Source: Anaerotignum lactatifermentans
GTDB lineage: Bacteria > Bacillota > Clostridia > Lachnospirales > Anaerotignaceae
Assembly (NCBI RefSeq): GCF_016902535.1
Contig: NZ_JACSNY010000001.1
Coordinates: 238,757-302,756 of the forward strand
DNA: 64,000 bases
Direction of reading: 5' to 3'
A model generated the notes under the pieces. That model searched no databases. It worked only from the letters and a program-made list of their open reading frames with translations, and was not told where the DNA came from. Position numbers and translations under genes: made by a program. Each line of letters opens with the position of its first letter. The stretch's first letter is position 1. Positions 42,963-52,485 of the stretch are shown here, piece after piece.

Positions 42963-44345
42963 TTATTTCACTCCTTGCAATTTTTCCACTGTTTTTTCAA
43001 ATCCCATACTGCGGGATGCCTTCAGCAATATGGTATCCCCTTTCCGGAGCAGGTCCATGCCCTTCTCCCAGAATTCTTCCTGTGTATCATAGCAGTATAC
43101 CTGTTCCATGCCGCCTTCTCTGGCGCCTGCCGCCATATCCGTGGAGAAATTTCCCACACAGAACAGCAGGTCGATCTTCTTTTCCGCCGCATAGGCGCCC
43201 ACTTCCTTATGCATCTGGGGCGCGTATTCTCCCAGCTCGCCCATGAAGCCCAGGAAGGCAACCTTTCTGCCCTTGGCGTTGGCCAGAATATCCAAAGACG
43301 CCTTGGTCGATACCGGATTCGCATTATATACGTCGTTGAGCAGAGTAAATCCGCCCTCTGTTTCCATGACCGCCATGCGGTTTTTGGTGGGTACGAAATT
43401 CTCAATACCCGCCTTGATTTCCGCTAGCGTCAGGCCCAATTCCATGCCTACCGCCGCCGCGGAAAGAGCGTTCAGCACCATATGGTTCCCCGGCAGAGGG
43501 ATATTGACCTCCACACTGCCCTTGGGTGTATGGATGGTGCATTTTGTTTTTTCCAGTTCTACCATCTCGATGCCGTCGGCATAGAAATCCCGTTTGTTTT
43601 CCACGCCGAACCATACGATTCTCTGGGGCAGCTTGCCTTCCATGGTAACCAGCATATCGTTGTCTCCATTGAGGATGGCTACGCCCTTTTCATCCATATG
43701 TTCAAACATTTCGCACTTCGCCTGCAAAATGCCTTCCCTGCTGCCCAGATATTCGATATGGGCTACCCCTACGTTGGAGATCAGCCCGATATCCGGTCTT
43801 GCCGCAGCGGCCAGCCTGCGAATCTCCCCGAAATGGTTCATGCCCATTTCGATGACAGCCGCCTCATGGCTCTCCTCCAGACCAAAAAGGGTCAGCGGCA
43901 CACCAATATCGTTATTATAATTGCCCTGTGTCCACAGGGTATTGTATTTCTGAGAAAGGACAGAAGCCACCATATCCTTTGTGGTGGTTTTGCCTACACT
44001 ACCGGTGATGCCCACAAAAGGGATCTCAAACTTGCCGCGGTAAAAAGAAGCCGCGTCCAGCAGTGCCTGCCCACAGTTTTCCACCAGCAGAATCACGCCC
44101 TTGTCCGCAGGCAGACGTTCCTCCTCGGAAAAGCAGGCCAGCGCGCCTTTTTCAAAACACTGGTCAATAAACAGATGGCCGTCAGTCTTTTCCCCCTTCA
44201 AGGGCACAAACAGCGCGCCTTCCGCCGCCTGACGGGAATCGGTGATTACCTTTGTGACACAGCGTTCTTTTACATTATCCGTTTCTTTTGTGAGGATTTT
44301 CGCTCCGGTTGCCTGTGCGATATCCCCGATGGTCAGTTTTTTCAT
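42963..44345 (-). CDS. murF: UDP-MurNAc-tripeptide-D-alanyl-D-alanine ligase
   Basis: Mur ligase of 460 residues that adds D-Ala-D-Ala. The ATP motif is GITGSVGKTTTKDM; EMGMNHFGEI and LLNDVYNANPVS are MurF-specific blocks. Its ATG overlaps the murE stop (ATGA), so synthesis is coupled. Part of the dcw run. Confidence 0.96.
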   Translation of the reverse strand: MKKLTIGDIAQATGAKILTKETDNVKERCVTKVITDSRQAAEGALFVPLKGEKTDGHLFIDQCFEKGALACFSEEERLPADKGVILLVENCGQALLDAASFYRGKFEIPFVGITGSVGKTTTKDMVASVLSQKYNTLWTQGNYNNDIGVPLTLFGLEESHEAAVIEMGMNHFGEIRRLAAAARPDIGLISNVGVAHIEYLGSREGILQAKCEMFEHMDEKGVAILNGDNDMLVTMEGKLPQRIVWFGVENKRDFYADGIEMVELEKTKCTIHTPKGSVEVNIPLPGNHMVLNALSAAAVGMELGLTLAEIKAGIENFVPTKNRMAVMETEGGFTLLNDVYNANPVSTKASLDILANAKGRKVAFLGFMGELGEYAPQMHKEVGAYAAEKKIDLLFCVGNFSTDMAAGAREGGMEQVYCYDTQEEFWEKGMDLLRKGDTILLKASRSMGFEKTVEKLQGVK

Positions 44346-45796
44346 AAGCAGTCCTCTCCAAACGCTTTTCTAATTTCTTCCGTATCGTCAAAATGAATGG
44401 TTCTGTCCGGGAAGATCTGATAAGTCTCATGCCCCTTTCCGGCAATCACAATCACATCGCCCGGCTTCGCCAGATCTACGGCCCGGCAGATGGCCGCTCT
44501 TCGATCCACCTGTTTCTCATACGGGCATCCTGTTTCTTTGGTGCCCGCTTCCACATCCCGCAGGATCTGTTCCGGGTCTTCCGTTCTGGGGTTGTCGGAA
44601 GTGATGATGCAGTAGCCGGAGCGTTCCCCGGCGATCCGCCCCATAATGGGCCGCTTTGTCTTATCCCGGTCGCCGCCGCAGCCAAATACGGTAATAATCC
44701 GCCCTTTGACAAATTCCGCCGCCGTATTCAGCACATTTTCCAGTCCATCCGGTGTGTGGGCATAGTCCACAATAGCCTGAACGCCTTTTTTGCTGCGGAT
44801 GGTCTGGAATCGACCGGAAACACCGGGATTTTCCGCCAGTCCCGCCAGAATCTCCTCCATGGGCGCGCCCAGATACAGGCAGGCGCCGATGGCGCCCAAG
44901 GCGTTATATACACTGAAGCGCCCCGGCGTATGCAGACGCACCCCATAGCGCCCGCCCTCATAGACCAGCGTAAAAGCGGTGCCTTCCGCCGTAATGGAAA
45001 TATCCTCCGCCCGCAGGTCCGCCGGATGGTCGATGGCATAGGTCATGACGCTGCCTTTTGCGCAGTCCGCCATGTATGCCCCCGCCTCGTCGTCCAGATT
45101 GATGACGGATTTATCCGCCCGGGCAAAAAGCAGCCCTTTGGCCTTTTTATAGTTTTCCATGGTTTTATGATAATCCAGATGGTCCTGTGTCAGGTTAGTA
45201 AATACCGCCACATCAAAATGGATGCCGTCTACCCGGTGCAAATCCAGAGAATGAGAGGAAACCTCCATCACCACATCCTCTACCCTTTCTTCGGTCATCC
45301 GCCGGAACAAAGCCTGTAATTCCAGAGACTCCGGTGTCGTCCGCTCCGTAGGGATCACCGTATCCCCGATGCGGTTCTCAATGGTGCCCACAAGACCAGT
45401 CTTCCGTCCTATGCGCTCCAATACAGACCGTACCAGATATGTGGTAGTGGTTTTTCCGTTGGTCCCCGTCACACCCATGACCTGCATGGACGCCGTAGGG
45501 TCTTCGTAATATTTCGCCGCCGCGGCCGCCAGCGCCGCCCGGTTATTTTCTGTTACCAGTACAGGGATATTTTCCGGAACGCCCTCTACGGCATGTTCCG
45601 CCAAAATGGCCGCCGCGCCCTTTTCCACCGCCATGGGGATGAATTTATGGCCGTCGGTCTGAAAGCCGGAAATGGCCACAAACAGGCCGCCCCGCTCCAC
45701 TTTTCTGGAATCGTAGGCAATGGTGCTGACTTCCGTCTCCGCACTGCCCTGTATGATTTGATAAGGAATCTGCTCCAGCAGTTCTCGCAATTTCAC
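44342..45796 (-). CDS. murE: UDP-MurNAc-L-Ala-D-Glu ligase for the third residue
   Basis: Mur ligase of 484 residues. ATP motif GVTGTNGKTTTTYL; N-terminal VSTIAYDSRKVERGGLFVAISG; C-terminal GCGGDRDKTKRPIMG and TSDNPRTEDP. The block DNPRTEDP resembles the D-N-P-R signature of diaminopimelate-adding enzymes rather than lysine-adding ones, so meso-DAP at position 3 is likely. The start is GTG, 7 nt after GGAGG. Overlaps murF by 4 bp. Confidence 0.95.
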   Translation of the reverse strand: MKLRELLEQIPYQIIQGSAETEVSTIAYDSRKVERGGLFVAISGFQTDGHKFIPMAVEKGAAAILAEHAVEGVPENIPVLVTENNRAALAAAAAKYYEDPTASMQVMGVTGTNGKTTTTYLVRSVLERIGRKTGLVGTIENRIGDTVIPTERTTPESLELQALFRRMTEERVEDVVMEVSSHSLDLHRVDGIHFDVAVFTNLTQDHLDYHKTMENYKKAKGLLFARADKSVINLDDEAGAYMADCAKGSVMTYAIDHPADLRAEDISITAEGTAFTLVYEGGRYGVRLHTPGRFSVYNALGAIGACLYLGAPMEEILAGLAENPGVSGRFQTIRSKKGVQAIVDYAHTPDGLENVLNTAAEFVKGRIITVFGCGGDRDKTKRPIMGRIAGERSGYCIITSDNPRTEDPEQILRDVEAGTKETGCPYEKQVDRRAAICRAVDLAKPGDVIVIAGKGHETYQIFPDRTIHFDDTEEIRKAFGEDCL

Positions 45797-45864
45797 GGTA
45801 CTTCCTCCTTTTTACCCATATCTGTTGATTATAGCACATTTCTCTCCCGTAACCAAACTTTTTT

Positions 45865-47814
45865 CTAATTTTCCCCCGTATTTTCAAAAAAACTTTCCTC
45901 CTGCAAAGTCAGGATCACCTTGGTATCTTTATTGACCCTTTGCCCTGCCGGCGGCAGCTGAGAGACCACCACACCGCCGTCTCCGTTCCAGTCCGCCGAA
46001 AGTCCCGCCTGATAAAGGGCATTTTTCGCTTCCTGCGCTGTCATACCCGTCACATCCGGCACGGCCGTCAGACGTTCCTCCTGTTCTTCTGTGGTATATT
46101 CCGGCAAAAAGCCCAGATAGGGCAGTACGTTTTCCATCAGTTCCAGAATCACCGGTCCCGCCACAGTCCCGCCGTAATACGTTCCCTGCGGCTCGTCAAT
46201 GAGTACGAAAAACATAACCTGGGGATCATCCGCCGGTGCAAAGGTCATAAACGAGGCAATGTACTTTCCGCTGCGCCGGGGCAGCTTTTCGGAAGTGGCC
46301 GTTTTTCCGCCGATGGCATAGCCTTCCATGGCGGCCTTGCTGCCGGTTCCCTCGGAAACAACGCTTTCCAGAATCTGGCGCATCTGAGCCGAGGTTTCGG
46401 CGGAAATGACCTGTTCCCCTTTTTCATAAGAAAAGGTCTCCGTCAGATTGCCTTCCTCATCGGCCAACCCCATGGCAAAATGGGGCGTCACCAGGTAACC
46501 GCCGTTGACCACAGCGGAGGCCGCCCGTAGCAGCTGCAAGGGCGTGATCTGGAAGGACTGGCCGAAGGACATGGTCGCCAGCTCCACCGGCCCCACATTT
46601 TCCACTTTATGCAGGATACCCACGGCCTCCCCCGCCAAATCCACACCGGTCTTTTCCGTAAAACCGAATTTCTCCATATATTCCATAAAAGTCTCGGCAC
46701 CCAGCCGCTCCGCCACCTCCATAAAGACGGGATTGCAGGAATTCTGTACCCCTTGGGTAAAGGTCTGGGCGCCATGGGTTCTGGGATACCGCCAACACTT
46801 AATCATCCGATCCCCGGCAATATGATAGCCGTTGCAGTAAAAGGAGGAATCCGGCGTGATGACGCCTTCCTCCAGCCCTGCCGAGGATGTAAACATTTTG
46901 AAGGTACTGCCCGGCTCATATGTATCATTGATGGCGAAATTCCGCCACATCTGATTTCTGGCGTCCGTCAGTTCCTCCTCCGTCATATTTTCCTCACCTT
47001 CCACGGTGAACGGGTCGTTCAGGTCAAAGGAAGGATAATTGGCCATGGCGTAGATTTCCCCATTCTGCGGGTTCATAACAATAATCACGCCCCGTTTGGC
47101 CTCCTTGGACTCCACCGCCTTTTGCAGCGTCTGCTCCGCATACTCCTGAATCACCACATCCAGCGTTGTCACCAGATTCTTTCCGTCCACCGGCGGGATG
47201 CGTTCCTGTCCGCTGCCGACTTCCCGTCCTCTGGCGTCTGTCTGGGTCAGGATTTTTCCCTGCTCTCCTTTCAGATATTCCTCATACTTGGCCTCCAGTC
47301 CGACAATCCCCTGATTGTCCTTTCCTACAAAGCCTATGACCTGCGCCGCCATTTCGCTGTAAGGATACACGCGCTCCACATCTTCATCCACTTTGATGCC
47401 GGGCAAAGACAGCTGCCGGATCTGAGCCGCTGTATCCATATCCACCTTAGACTGGATACGCACCAGCGCCACCTTCTGCTCTAATTTTTCCAGTACATCC
47501 TCATAGGACAATTCCAGCACTTCCGCCAGCTTTGCCGCCGTTGACTCCTTGTCGGTGACCTGTGCGGGCACAGCGCTGATGGCGGCTGCCGTCTGGGTCT
47601 GGGCGATACCTGTGCCGTTTCTGTCCAGAATACTACCCCGTTTCGGCGTAATGAGACGGTCTCGGGTCTGCTGCTCATAGGCCAGCTCCTGCCATTCCTC
47701 CGCCCGGAACAGGTCAATGAAGGCCAGCCGTCCCAGCAGCAGCAGAAATCCCGCCGTCATACAGACAAGAAACAGCATCAGCCGCCGTTTTTCTTTGATC
47801 GAGGGTCTTTCCAT
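45865..47814 (-). CDS. spoVD: Class B penicillin-binding protein with one PASTA domain, SpoVD-like
   Basis: Transpeptidase of 649 residues with an N-terminal membrane anchor (LFLVCMTAGFLLLLGRLAF), a dimerisation domain, the catalytic S-x-x-K in EPGSTFKMF and a single C-terminal PASTA domain (VPDVTGMTAQEAKNAL). Size and PASTA count match SpoVD, and it lies between pbpB and murE as in Bacillus. The third catalytic motif is K-T-A (GGKTATSEK) rather than the usual K-T-G. The ribosome-binding site GGGAG lies in the 3' arm of a 17-bp hairpin immediately upstream, so expression may be restricted. The sporulation role is inferred from length and position. Confidence 0.88.
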   Translation of the reverse strand: MERPSIKEKRRLMLFLVCMTAGFLLLLGRLAFIDLFRAEEWQELAYEQQTRDRLITPKRGSILDRNGTGIAQTQTAAAISAVPAQVTDKESTAAKLAEVLELSYEDVLEKLEQKVALVRIQSKVDMDTAAQIRQLSLPGIKVDEDVERVYPYSEMAAQVIGFVGKDNQGIVGLEAKYEEYLKGEQGKILTQTDARGREVGSGQERIPPVDGKNLVTTLDVVIQEYAEQTLQKAVESKEAKRGVIIVMNPQNGEIYAMANYPSFDLNDPFTVEGEENMTEEELTDARNQMWRNFAINDTYEPGSTFKMFTSSAGLEEGVITPDSSFYCNGYHIAGDRMIKCWRYPRTHGAQTFTQGVQNSCNPVFMEVAERLGAETFMEYMEKFGFTEKTGVDLAGEAVGILHKVENVGPVELATMSFGQSFQITPLQLLRAASAVVNGGYLVTPHFAMGLADEEGNLTETFSYEKGEQVISAETSAQMRQILESVVSEGTGSKAAMEGYAIGGKTATSEKLPRRSGKYIASFMTFAPADDPQVMFFVLIDEPQGTYYGGTVAGPVILELMENVLPYLGFLPEYTTEEQEERLTAVPDVTGMTAQEAKNALYQAGLSADWNGDGGVVVSQLPPAGQRVNKDTKVILTLQEESFFENTGEN

Positions 47815-47872
47815 AAAAAACTCCCTGCCTTTTCAAGATCTTACTAGCTAATATATTGAAAAAACAGGGAGT
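47815..47872 (-). terminator. 17-bp hairpin with U-tract abutting the spoVD start codon
   Basis: The minus-strand arm ACTCCCTGTTTTTTCAA (plus 47856-47872) pairs along all 17 positions (two G-U) with TTGAAAAGGCAGGGAGT (plus 47820-47836), followed by six T and then the spoVD ATG. The second arm contains the spoVD ribosome-binding site. It can act as an intrinsic terminator after pbpB, a translation block, or both. Confidence 0.8.
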
Positions 47873-47902
47873 CTATGCAGTTGCTCTTTTTATCTGCGGG
47901 GA

Positions 47903-50158
47903 TCAGGAGGAATTGGACTGTGTATCGCTGCCCCCGGTATCCTCCGCGGATTCTTCTTTTTTCTCCATGGACAGCAATACTTCGGTGCCGCTGTCTACGG
48001 ATACGCCGTATTTCGGGTCCTGAGACACCACGACGCCGTTCTGATCGCCTTCAAAGGCCACCGTAAAGCCCTTTTCCTCCAGAGCCGCCGCCGCTTCCGC
48101 ATAGGTCTTGCCTACTACGTCGGGCACACTGACGGTGCCGCTGTCAGCTTCCGACTTTGTGACATACAGTATGATCTCGCTGCCCACGTCTACCGTTGTG
48201 CCGCCTTTGGGCACCTGATTGGTGACGGTATTGCCGGTGCCTACTACCTTATAGGTCAGTTCTTTGCCATCCAGATCGCCGACTACGCCATAGATTACGC
48301 TGTTGGTATAGTCGCCGACGGTCACGGTCTTGTTGGAGGACAGGTTTACCGCGTCCTCTGTGGCTTCTGTGGGTTCCATATTTTTGTATTTAATGATGTT
48401 TTCCATCAATGTTTTTGTCATCGCCGCCGGAGTCTGCACGCCGTCCACATATTCCTCCGGCTGATTGATAACCGTAAAGACGATGTACTGGGGGTCTTCC
48501 GCCGGGAAATAAGTCATATAGGTCAGTGTCCACAGGTCGTCTCTGTTTCTGTCGCCCTGTTCCGCCGTACCTGTTTTACATCCGATGGAATAGCCTTCGA
48601 TATCTACCTTTTTGCCGGTACCGTGGTCTACGGTTGCCTTTAAAGCTGTACGCATATAGGCAGAAGTCTCTTCGGAAATGACCTTGCGCACCACTTCCGT
48701 TTTATTCTCCAGAACGATATTGCCGTCTTTATCTACAATCTGAGATACTACATGGGGTTTTACCAGATTACCGCCGTTAATCAGCGCGGAAAAAGCCGTA
48801 ATGGCCTGAATGGTGGTACAGTTAAAGGTTTGCCCGAAGGACATGGTCGCCAATTCTGTCGGGCCGATGCCTGCCAGATCATGGAGCAGACCGGCATCCT
48901 CACTGGGCAGGTCAATGCCTGTTTTCTGACCGAAGCCAAAATCCATCTGGTATTCATAGAATTTATCCGCGCCCAAAAGATTGGCAATCTGGATTACGCC
49001 CATATTGCAGGACTGGGCCATGATTTCTTCTACATTGATAGTACCGTGGCCGCTGCGCAGGTGACATCCAATAGTATAGCCGCCAATGGACATGGACCCA
49101 TTACAGGTAAAGCTGGAATTCGGCGTAATAACACCTTCCTCCAGGGCCGCCGCTACGGTAATGGGCTTATAGATGGACCCCGGCTCGTAAGTATCGCTGA
49201 CACAGAAATTTCGCCAAATCGTCTGCAGGTATTCCACCTGCTCCTCCGAGGACATGGCCGCCCATTTTTCAGCAAAGGCCGTATCACTCTGTACCGCCAA
49301 AGGCTCATTGGGATTGTTCAGGTCATAGGCATTGGATTCCGCCATAGCGATGATTTCCCCTGTATTGGGGTCCATGACCATGGCCGCCACATTTTTGGAG
49401 GGCCATTCCGCCGCCGTTTCCATAACCACTTCTTCCGCCATCTGCTGAATATTATAGTCCAGCGTTGTAACAACGGTATCGCCATCCTTGGCCTCATAAT
49501 CCTGATAGGTCACGCTATCCGCCCCGGAATACAGGATAAAGGAACGTCCCGGTGTACCGTTCATATATTCCGCGTAATATCCTTCCAGCCCCCACTTGGC
49601 ATCACCGCGGGTAAAGCCAATCAGATGGCATGCCAGAGAATTCAGGGGGTAGGAACGTTTGCTGTCTTTTTCAAATACCACGCCCTTCAGATTCAAGGCT
49701 TCAATCTCTTCCTTTAAGGCGCGGTCAATCCCTTTCACTAAATACTTCCAGTGGTTGTTCTGATAGATCTCTCCCGTTTCCGGGTTCACTGTAATATACT
49801 GCTTCAAGGTGCTGTAATCCAGATCCGGGAAGTATTCGCACAAAGTGGAAATGGTGCGTTCCTGTTCCTCCGCGTCCTTTACATCCGCCAGCTGGAGGGC
49901 GTCAAATACCACATTATACACCGTGGTACTGATGGCCAGAACCTGATTGTTTCGATCCACAATACTGCCACGGTTGGGCGTCACGGATATATCATAGCGA
50001 TTGATCTGCTGGTTCTTTGCCGCCGATTCATACTCAGCGCCATGGACCACCTTTAAATAAAGGACTCTGCCCATCATCAGACAAAAAACAGCGATAAATG
50101 CAAAGAGAATAAAAACAAATTTCCCATTTGCTTTTATTCCCCCGACTTTTTTTCTCAT
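47903..50158 (-). CDS. pbpB: Class B penicillin-binding protein with two PASTA domains, FtsI/PBP2B-like
   Basis: Division transpeptidase of 751 residues. Membrane anchor at about 10-30, dimerisation domain, catalytic S-x-x-K in EPGSIYKPITV, S-C-N in AQSCNMGV and K-T-G in GCKTGTAEQ. Two C-terminal PASTA domains, the second VPDVVGKTYAEAAAALEEKG, then an acidic tail (EESAEDTGGSDTQS). It is directly after ftsL, the usual place of pbpB. It would crosslink septal peptidoglycan with FtsW. Confidence 0.93.
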   Translation of the reverse strand: MRKKVGGIKANGKFVFILFAFIAVFCLMMGRVLYLKVVHGAEYESAAKNQQINRYDISVTPNRGSIVDRNNQVLAISTTVYNVVFDALQLADVKDAEEQERTISTLCEYFPDLDYSTLKQYITVNPETGEIYQNNHWKYLVKGIDRALKEEIEALNLKGVVFEKDSKRSYPLNSLACHLIGFTRGDAKWGLEGYYAEYMNGTPGRSFILYSGADSVTYQDYEAKDGDTVVTTLDYNIQQMAEEVVMETAAEWPSKNVAAMVMDPNTGEIIAMAESNAYDLNNPNEPLAVQSDTAFAEKWAAMSSEEQVEYLQTIWRNFCVSDTYEPGSIYKPITVAAALEEGVITPNSSFTCNGSMSIGGYTIGCHLRSGHGTINVEEIMAQSCNMGVIQIANLLGADKFYEYQMDFGFGQKTGIDLPSEDAGLLHDLAGIGPTELATMSFGQTFNCTTIQAITAFSALINGGNLVKPHVVSQIVDKDGNIVLENKTEVVRKVISEETSAYMRTALKATVDHGTGKKVDIEGYSIGCKTGTAEQGDRNRDDLWTLTYMTYFPAEDPQYIVFTVINQPEEYVDGVQTPAAMTKTLMENIIKYKNMEPTEATEDAVNLSSNKTVTVGDYTNSVIYGVVGDLDGKELTYKVVGTGNTVTNQVPKGGTTVDVGSEIILYVTKSEADSGTVSVPDVVGKTYAEAAAALEEKGFTVAFEGDQNGVVVSQDPKYGVSVDSGTEVLLSMEKKEESAEDTGGSDTQSNSS

Positions 50159-50162
50159 AACA

Positions 50163-50702
50163 TCATTCCTTTGTCAATAAATTCCGAAAGAAGGACAGAA
50201 CGGAATTTCCTTCCGTCTCCGCTTCCGCTGTATCCGAAGCGTACTGAATGGTATAGCTCTGCTTCGGTACATCAATATACACAATCTGATAGGACTGTGG
50301 TTCTGACATACCCAGACGGTTGATGGCTTCCTGTTTGATATATTCCAGGTCTACCTGTTCCGCCAGTTCCGCCTCCAAAATAGCGTTCTGCGCCTTCAGA
50401 TCCGTCAGATCGCTTTTCTGCTGGCGCACCTGTACCTCCACATTGGCTACCATAACATGCATCCCCATAAACGCGATACATCCCACAAAAAGAATCAGCA
50501 CAACAAAGCATACCTTCCAGGCATGGGCTCTGTTTTCCCGGCGCTCCGCCGCTTCCTGACGCTGCGCCTCCTTCTGCCGTTCCTTTCTTTCCTCTTCCTC
50601 ATAATAGGGTCTGTAATCCGGCTCCAGCTCATGAGCTACGTTTCCATAGGTATAATAGGAACCTCTGTATTCTCTTTGCATTCTTTTTCTTTCCGCAGCC
50701 AT
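50163..50702 (-). CDS. ftsL: FtsL-like septum protein
   Basis: Bitopic membrane protein of 179 residues. A long charged cytoplasmic N-terminus (EEEERKERQKEAQRQEAAER) is followed by one membrane helix (KVCFVVLILFVGCIAFMGM) and an extracytoplasmic coiled coil (VRQQKSDLTDLKAQNAILEA) ending in a DivIC/FtsL-like IKQEAINRLGMSEP. It would link FtsI/FtsW to the divisome. The ATG at 50702 is chosen; a GTG three codons earlier is possible. Confidence 0.88.
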   Translation of the reverse strand: MAAERKRMQREYRGSYYTYGNVAHELEPDYRPYYEEEERKERQKEAQRQEAAERRENRAHAWKVCFVVLILFVGCIAFMGMHVMVANVEVQVRQQKSDLTDLKAQNAILEAELAEQVDLEYIKQEAINRLGMSEPQSYQIVYIDVPKQSYTIQYASDTAEAETEGNSVLSFFRNLLTKE

Positions 50703-50721
50703 GGCCTCCACCCCGTCTCAT

Positions 50722-51663
50722 TTAGTCTGTGCTGACCCCTTCCAGAATCCGCAGTTTCGCGCTTCTGGCGCGATGATTGTATTCCAGTTCCTCCGCAGAA
50801 GGAACGATGGGTTTTCTGGTAATTACTTTTCCTGTCGGTTTGCGTCCACAGACACAGACCGGGAACTGAGGCGGGCAGATGCAGGGATTTTCCTGTTTTC
50901 TGAATGCCTCTTTTACGATTCTGTCCTCCAGAGAATGGAAGGTAATAATGCAGAGCCTGCCGCCGGGCTTTAATCTTGCCGCCGCGTCGTCAATGGCCCG
51001 CTGGAGCACATCCAGCTCCGCGTTTACCTCAATACGGATAGCCTGAAAGGTTCGTTTCGCCGGATGGGGACCGTCTTTTCTGGCGCCCTTTGGCACCGCC
51101 TTTTTGATAATCTCCACCAGCTCGCCTGTCCGTGTAATAGGCTTGTCCGCTCTGGCCGCTACAATAAACTGGGCGATGCGTTTCGCCCACCGCTCTTCTC
51201 CATAAGTAAAGATAATGCGGTTCAGCTCCTCTTCGCTGTAAGTATTTACCACATCATAAGCACTGAAAGGCTTCGTGGCGTCCATACGCATATCCAGCGG
51301 AGCGTCCTGCTGGTAGGAAAATCCTCTCTCCGCCTCGTCCAGCTGATGAGAGGACACGCCGATATCCAACAGCATTCCGTCGATTCTGTCAATGCCCAGC
51401 TCGTCCAGAATCCTGCCGATATTTCCAAAATTGTCATGGACAAAGGTCACCTTGTCCAAATGTTCTTTCAATCGTTCTTTTGCCGCCGCATGCGCGTTCC
51501 AGTCCTGATCCACGCCGATGAGCCGTCCTGTGGTCAGCCGCTTGGCGATCTCCAGAGAATGTCCGCCGCCGCCCATGGTGCCGTCCACATAAACGCCCTC
51601 CGGCTTAATGTCCAGCCCTTCCATGCACTCTCTCAGCAAAACAGAGATATGATGAAATTCCAA
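50722..51663 (-). CDS. rsmH: 16S rRNA m4C1402 methyltransferase
   Basis: SAM-dependent methyltransferase of 313 residues (MraW). The N-terminal [14 protein letters not shown], the SAM block [32 protein letters not shown] and [13 protein letters not shown] are diagnostic. It modifies the P-site rRNA base. Second gene of the dcw cluster after mraZ. Confidence 0.97.
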   Translation of the reverse strand: MEFHHISVLLRECMEGLDIKPEGVYVDGTMGGGGHSLEIAKRLTTGRLIGVDQDWNAHAAAKERLKEHLDKVTFVHDNFGNIGRILDELGIDRIDGMLLDIGVSSHQLDEAERGFSYQQDAPLDMRMDATKPFSAYDVVNTYSEEELNRIIFTYGEERWAKRIAQFIVAARADKPITRTGELVEIIKKAVPKGARKDGPHPAKRTFQAIRIEVNAELDVLQRAIDDAAARLKPGGRLCIITFHSLEDRIVKEAFRKQENPCICPPQFPVCVCGRKPTGKVITRKPIVPSAEELEYNHRARSAKLRILEGVSTD

Positions 51664-51693
51664 CTGCGTACACCTCCGCTTTCCAAAATCATG

Positions 51694-52125
51694 TTATATT
51701 CCCAGGTTTTCCATTTCAAAAGCAAGATCGTTGCTGATGAAATTTTCTTCCTCGTTATATTCTTTCCAGTTTTCCTTGTTCCAGATTTCAATTCGATTGT
51801 TGACACCAATAGAAACGATGTCTTTTTTCAGTCCGGCGTATTCCCGCAGATTAGACGGCAGGATAATCCGTCCCTGGTTGTCCAGTTCACACTCCACCGC
51901 GCCGGCAAAGAAGAAGCGGACAAATTTTCTGGCGCCAGTACTGGTCAGAGGCAGCTGTTTCAGCTTCTCCTCAAAGACCTTCCACTCTTCTCTGGGATAG
52001 GCAAACAGGCAGTTATCCAGGCCTTTTGTCACGACAAAATGCTCGCCCAGGCCTTCCCGGAACTTAGCAGGCACAATCAGCCGCCCTTTCGCGTCAATAG
52101 AATGTTGATATTCACCCATGAACAT
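51694..52125 (-). CDS. mraZ: Transcriptional regulator MraZ
   Basis: AbrB-fold DNA-binding protein of 143 residues with the two family repeats [21 protein letters not shown] and [20 protein letters not shown]. It represses the dcw operon in other bacteria by binding GTG repeats in its own promoter; such repeats with exact 10-bp spacing lie upstream here. First gene of the cluster. Confidence 0.96.
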   Translation of the reverse strand: MFMGEYQHSIDAKGRLIVPAKFREGLGEHFVVTKGLDNCLFAYPREEWKVFEEKLKQLPLTSTGARKFVRFFFAGAVECELDNQGRIILPSNLREYAGLKKDIVSIGVNNRIEIWNKENWKEYNEEENFISNDLAFEMENLGI

Positions 52126-52186
52126 TTTGCCGTCACCACCTTTCTCCCCACAGAACAGGATTTTTTCTTTTTTACTCCAAAATCAG

Positions 52187-52210
52187 CCACTTTGCGCCAC
52201 TATTAACCAC
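52187..52210 (-). promoter_or_regulatory. MraZ-binding GTGG repeats
   Basis: Three GTGG boxes on the minus strand with an exact 10-bp period (CCAC at 52187, 52197 and 52207 on plus), immediately downstream of the -10 element, where a bound MraZ would block transcription. Confidence 0.8.
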
Positions 52211-52239
52211 ATTGTAATATACCTGTAACAAAAAAACAA
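52211..52239 (-). promoter_or_regulatory. dcw operon promoter
   Basis: TTGTTT (52234-52239) and TACAAT (52211-52216), 17-bp spacing, minus strand. Between here and the aro terminator (52240-52420) I see only A/T-rich non-coding sequence. Confidence 0.65.
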
Positions 52240-52420
52240 CCCCTAAAACCATTTTTTTGCCCGATTTTTTCCGCAGGAAATGCCCAGAATTCAAGGATTT
52301 TTTCAATCATCCCATATATTTCCTCCACTTTCCTCCCTTCGCACCATATCTGTACACCATCCGCCATCCTCCACCGCCATAAAATCTTTTTTTCTGAAGA
52401 AAAAAATGGTTTTTCTCTCC

Positions 52421-52473
52421 AAAAATAAAAAAAGACCGTTTCCTCCCAGAATAAGGAAAGAAACAGTCTTTTT
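52421..52473 (-). terminator. Terminator of the aro operon
   Basis: AAAGAC-T-GTTTC pairs with GAAAC-G-GTCTTT on the minus strand, followed by TTTTTATTTTT; A-runs on the other side make it partly bidirectional. Confidence 0.85.
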
Positions 52474-52485
52474 CTGTCTTTGGTT

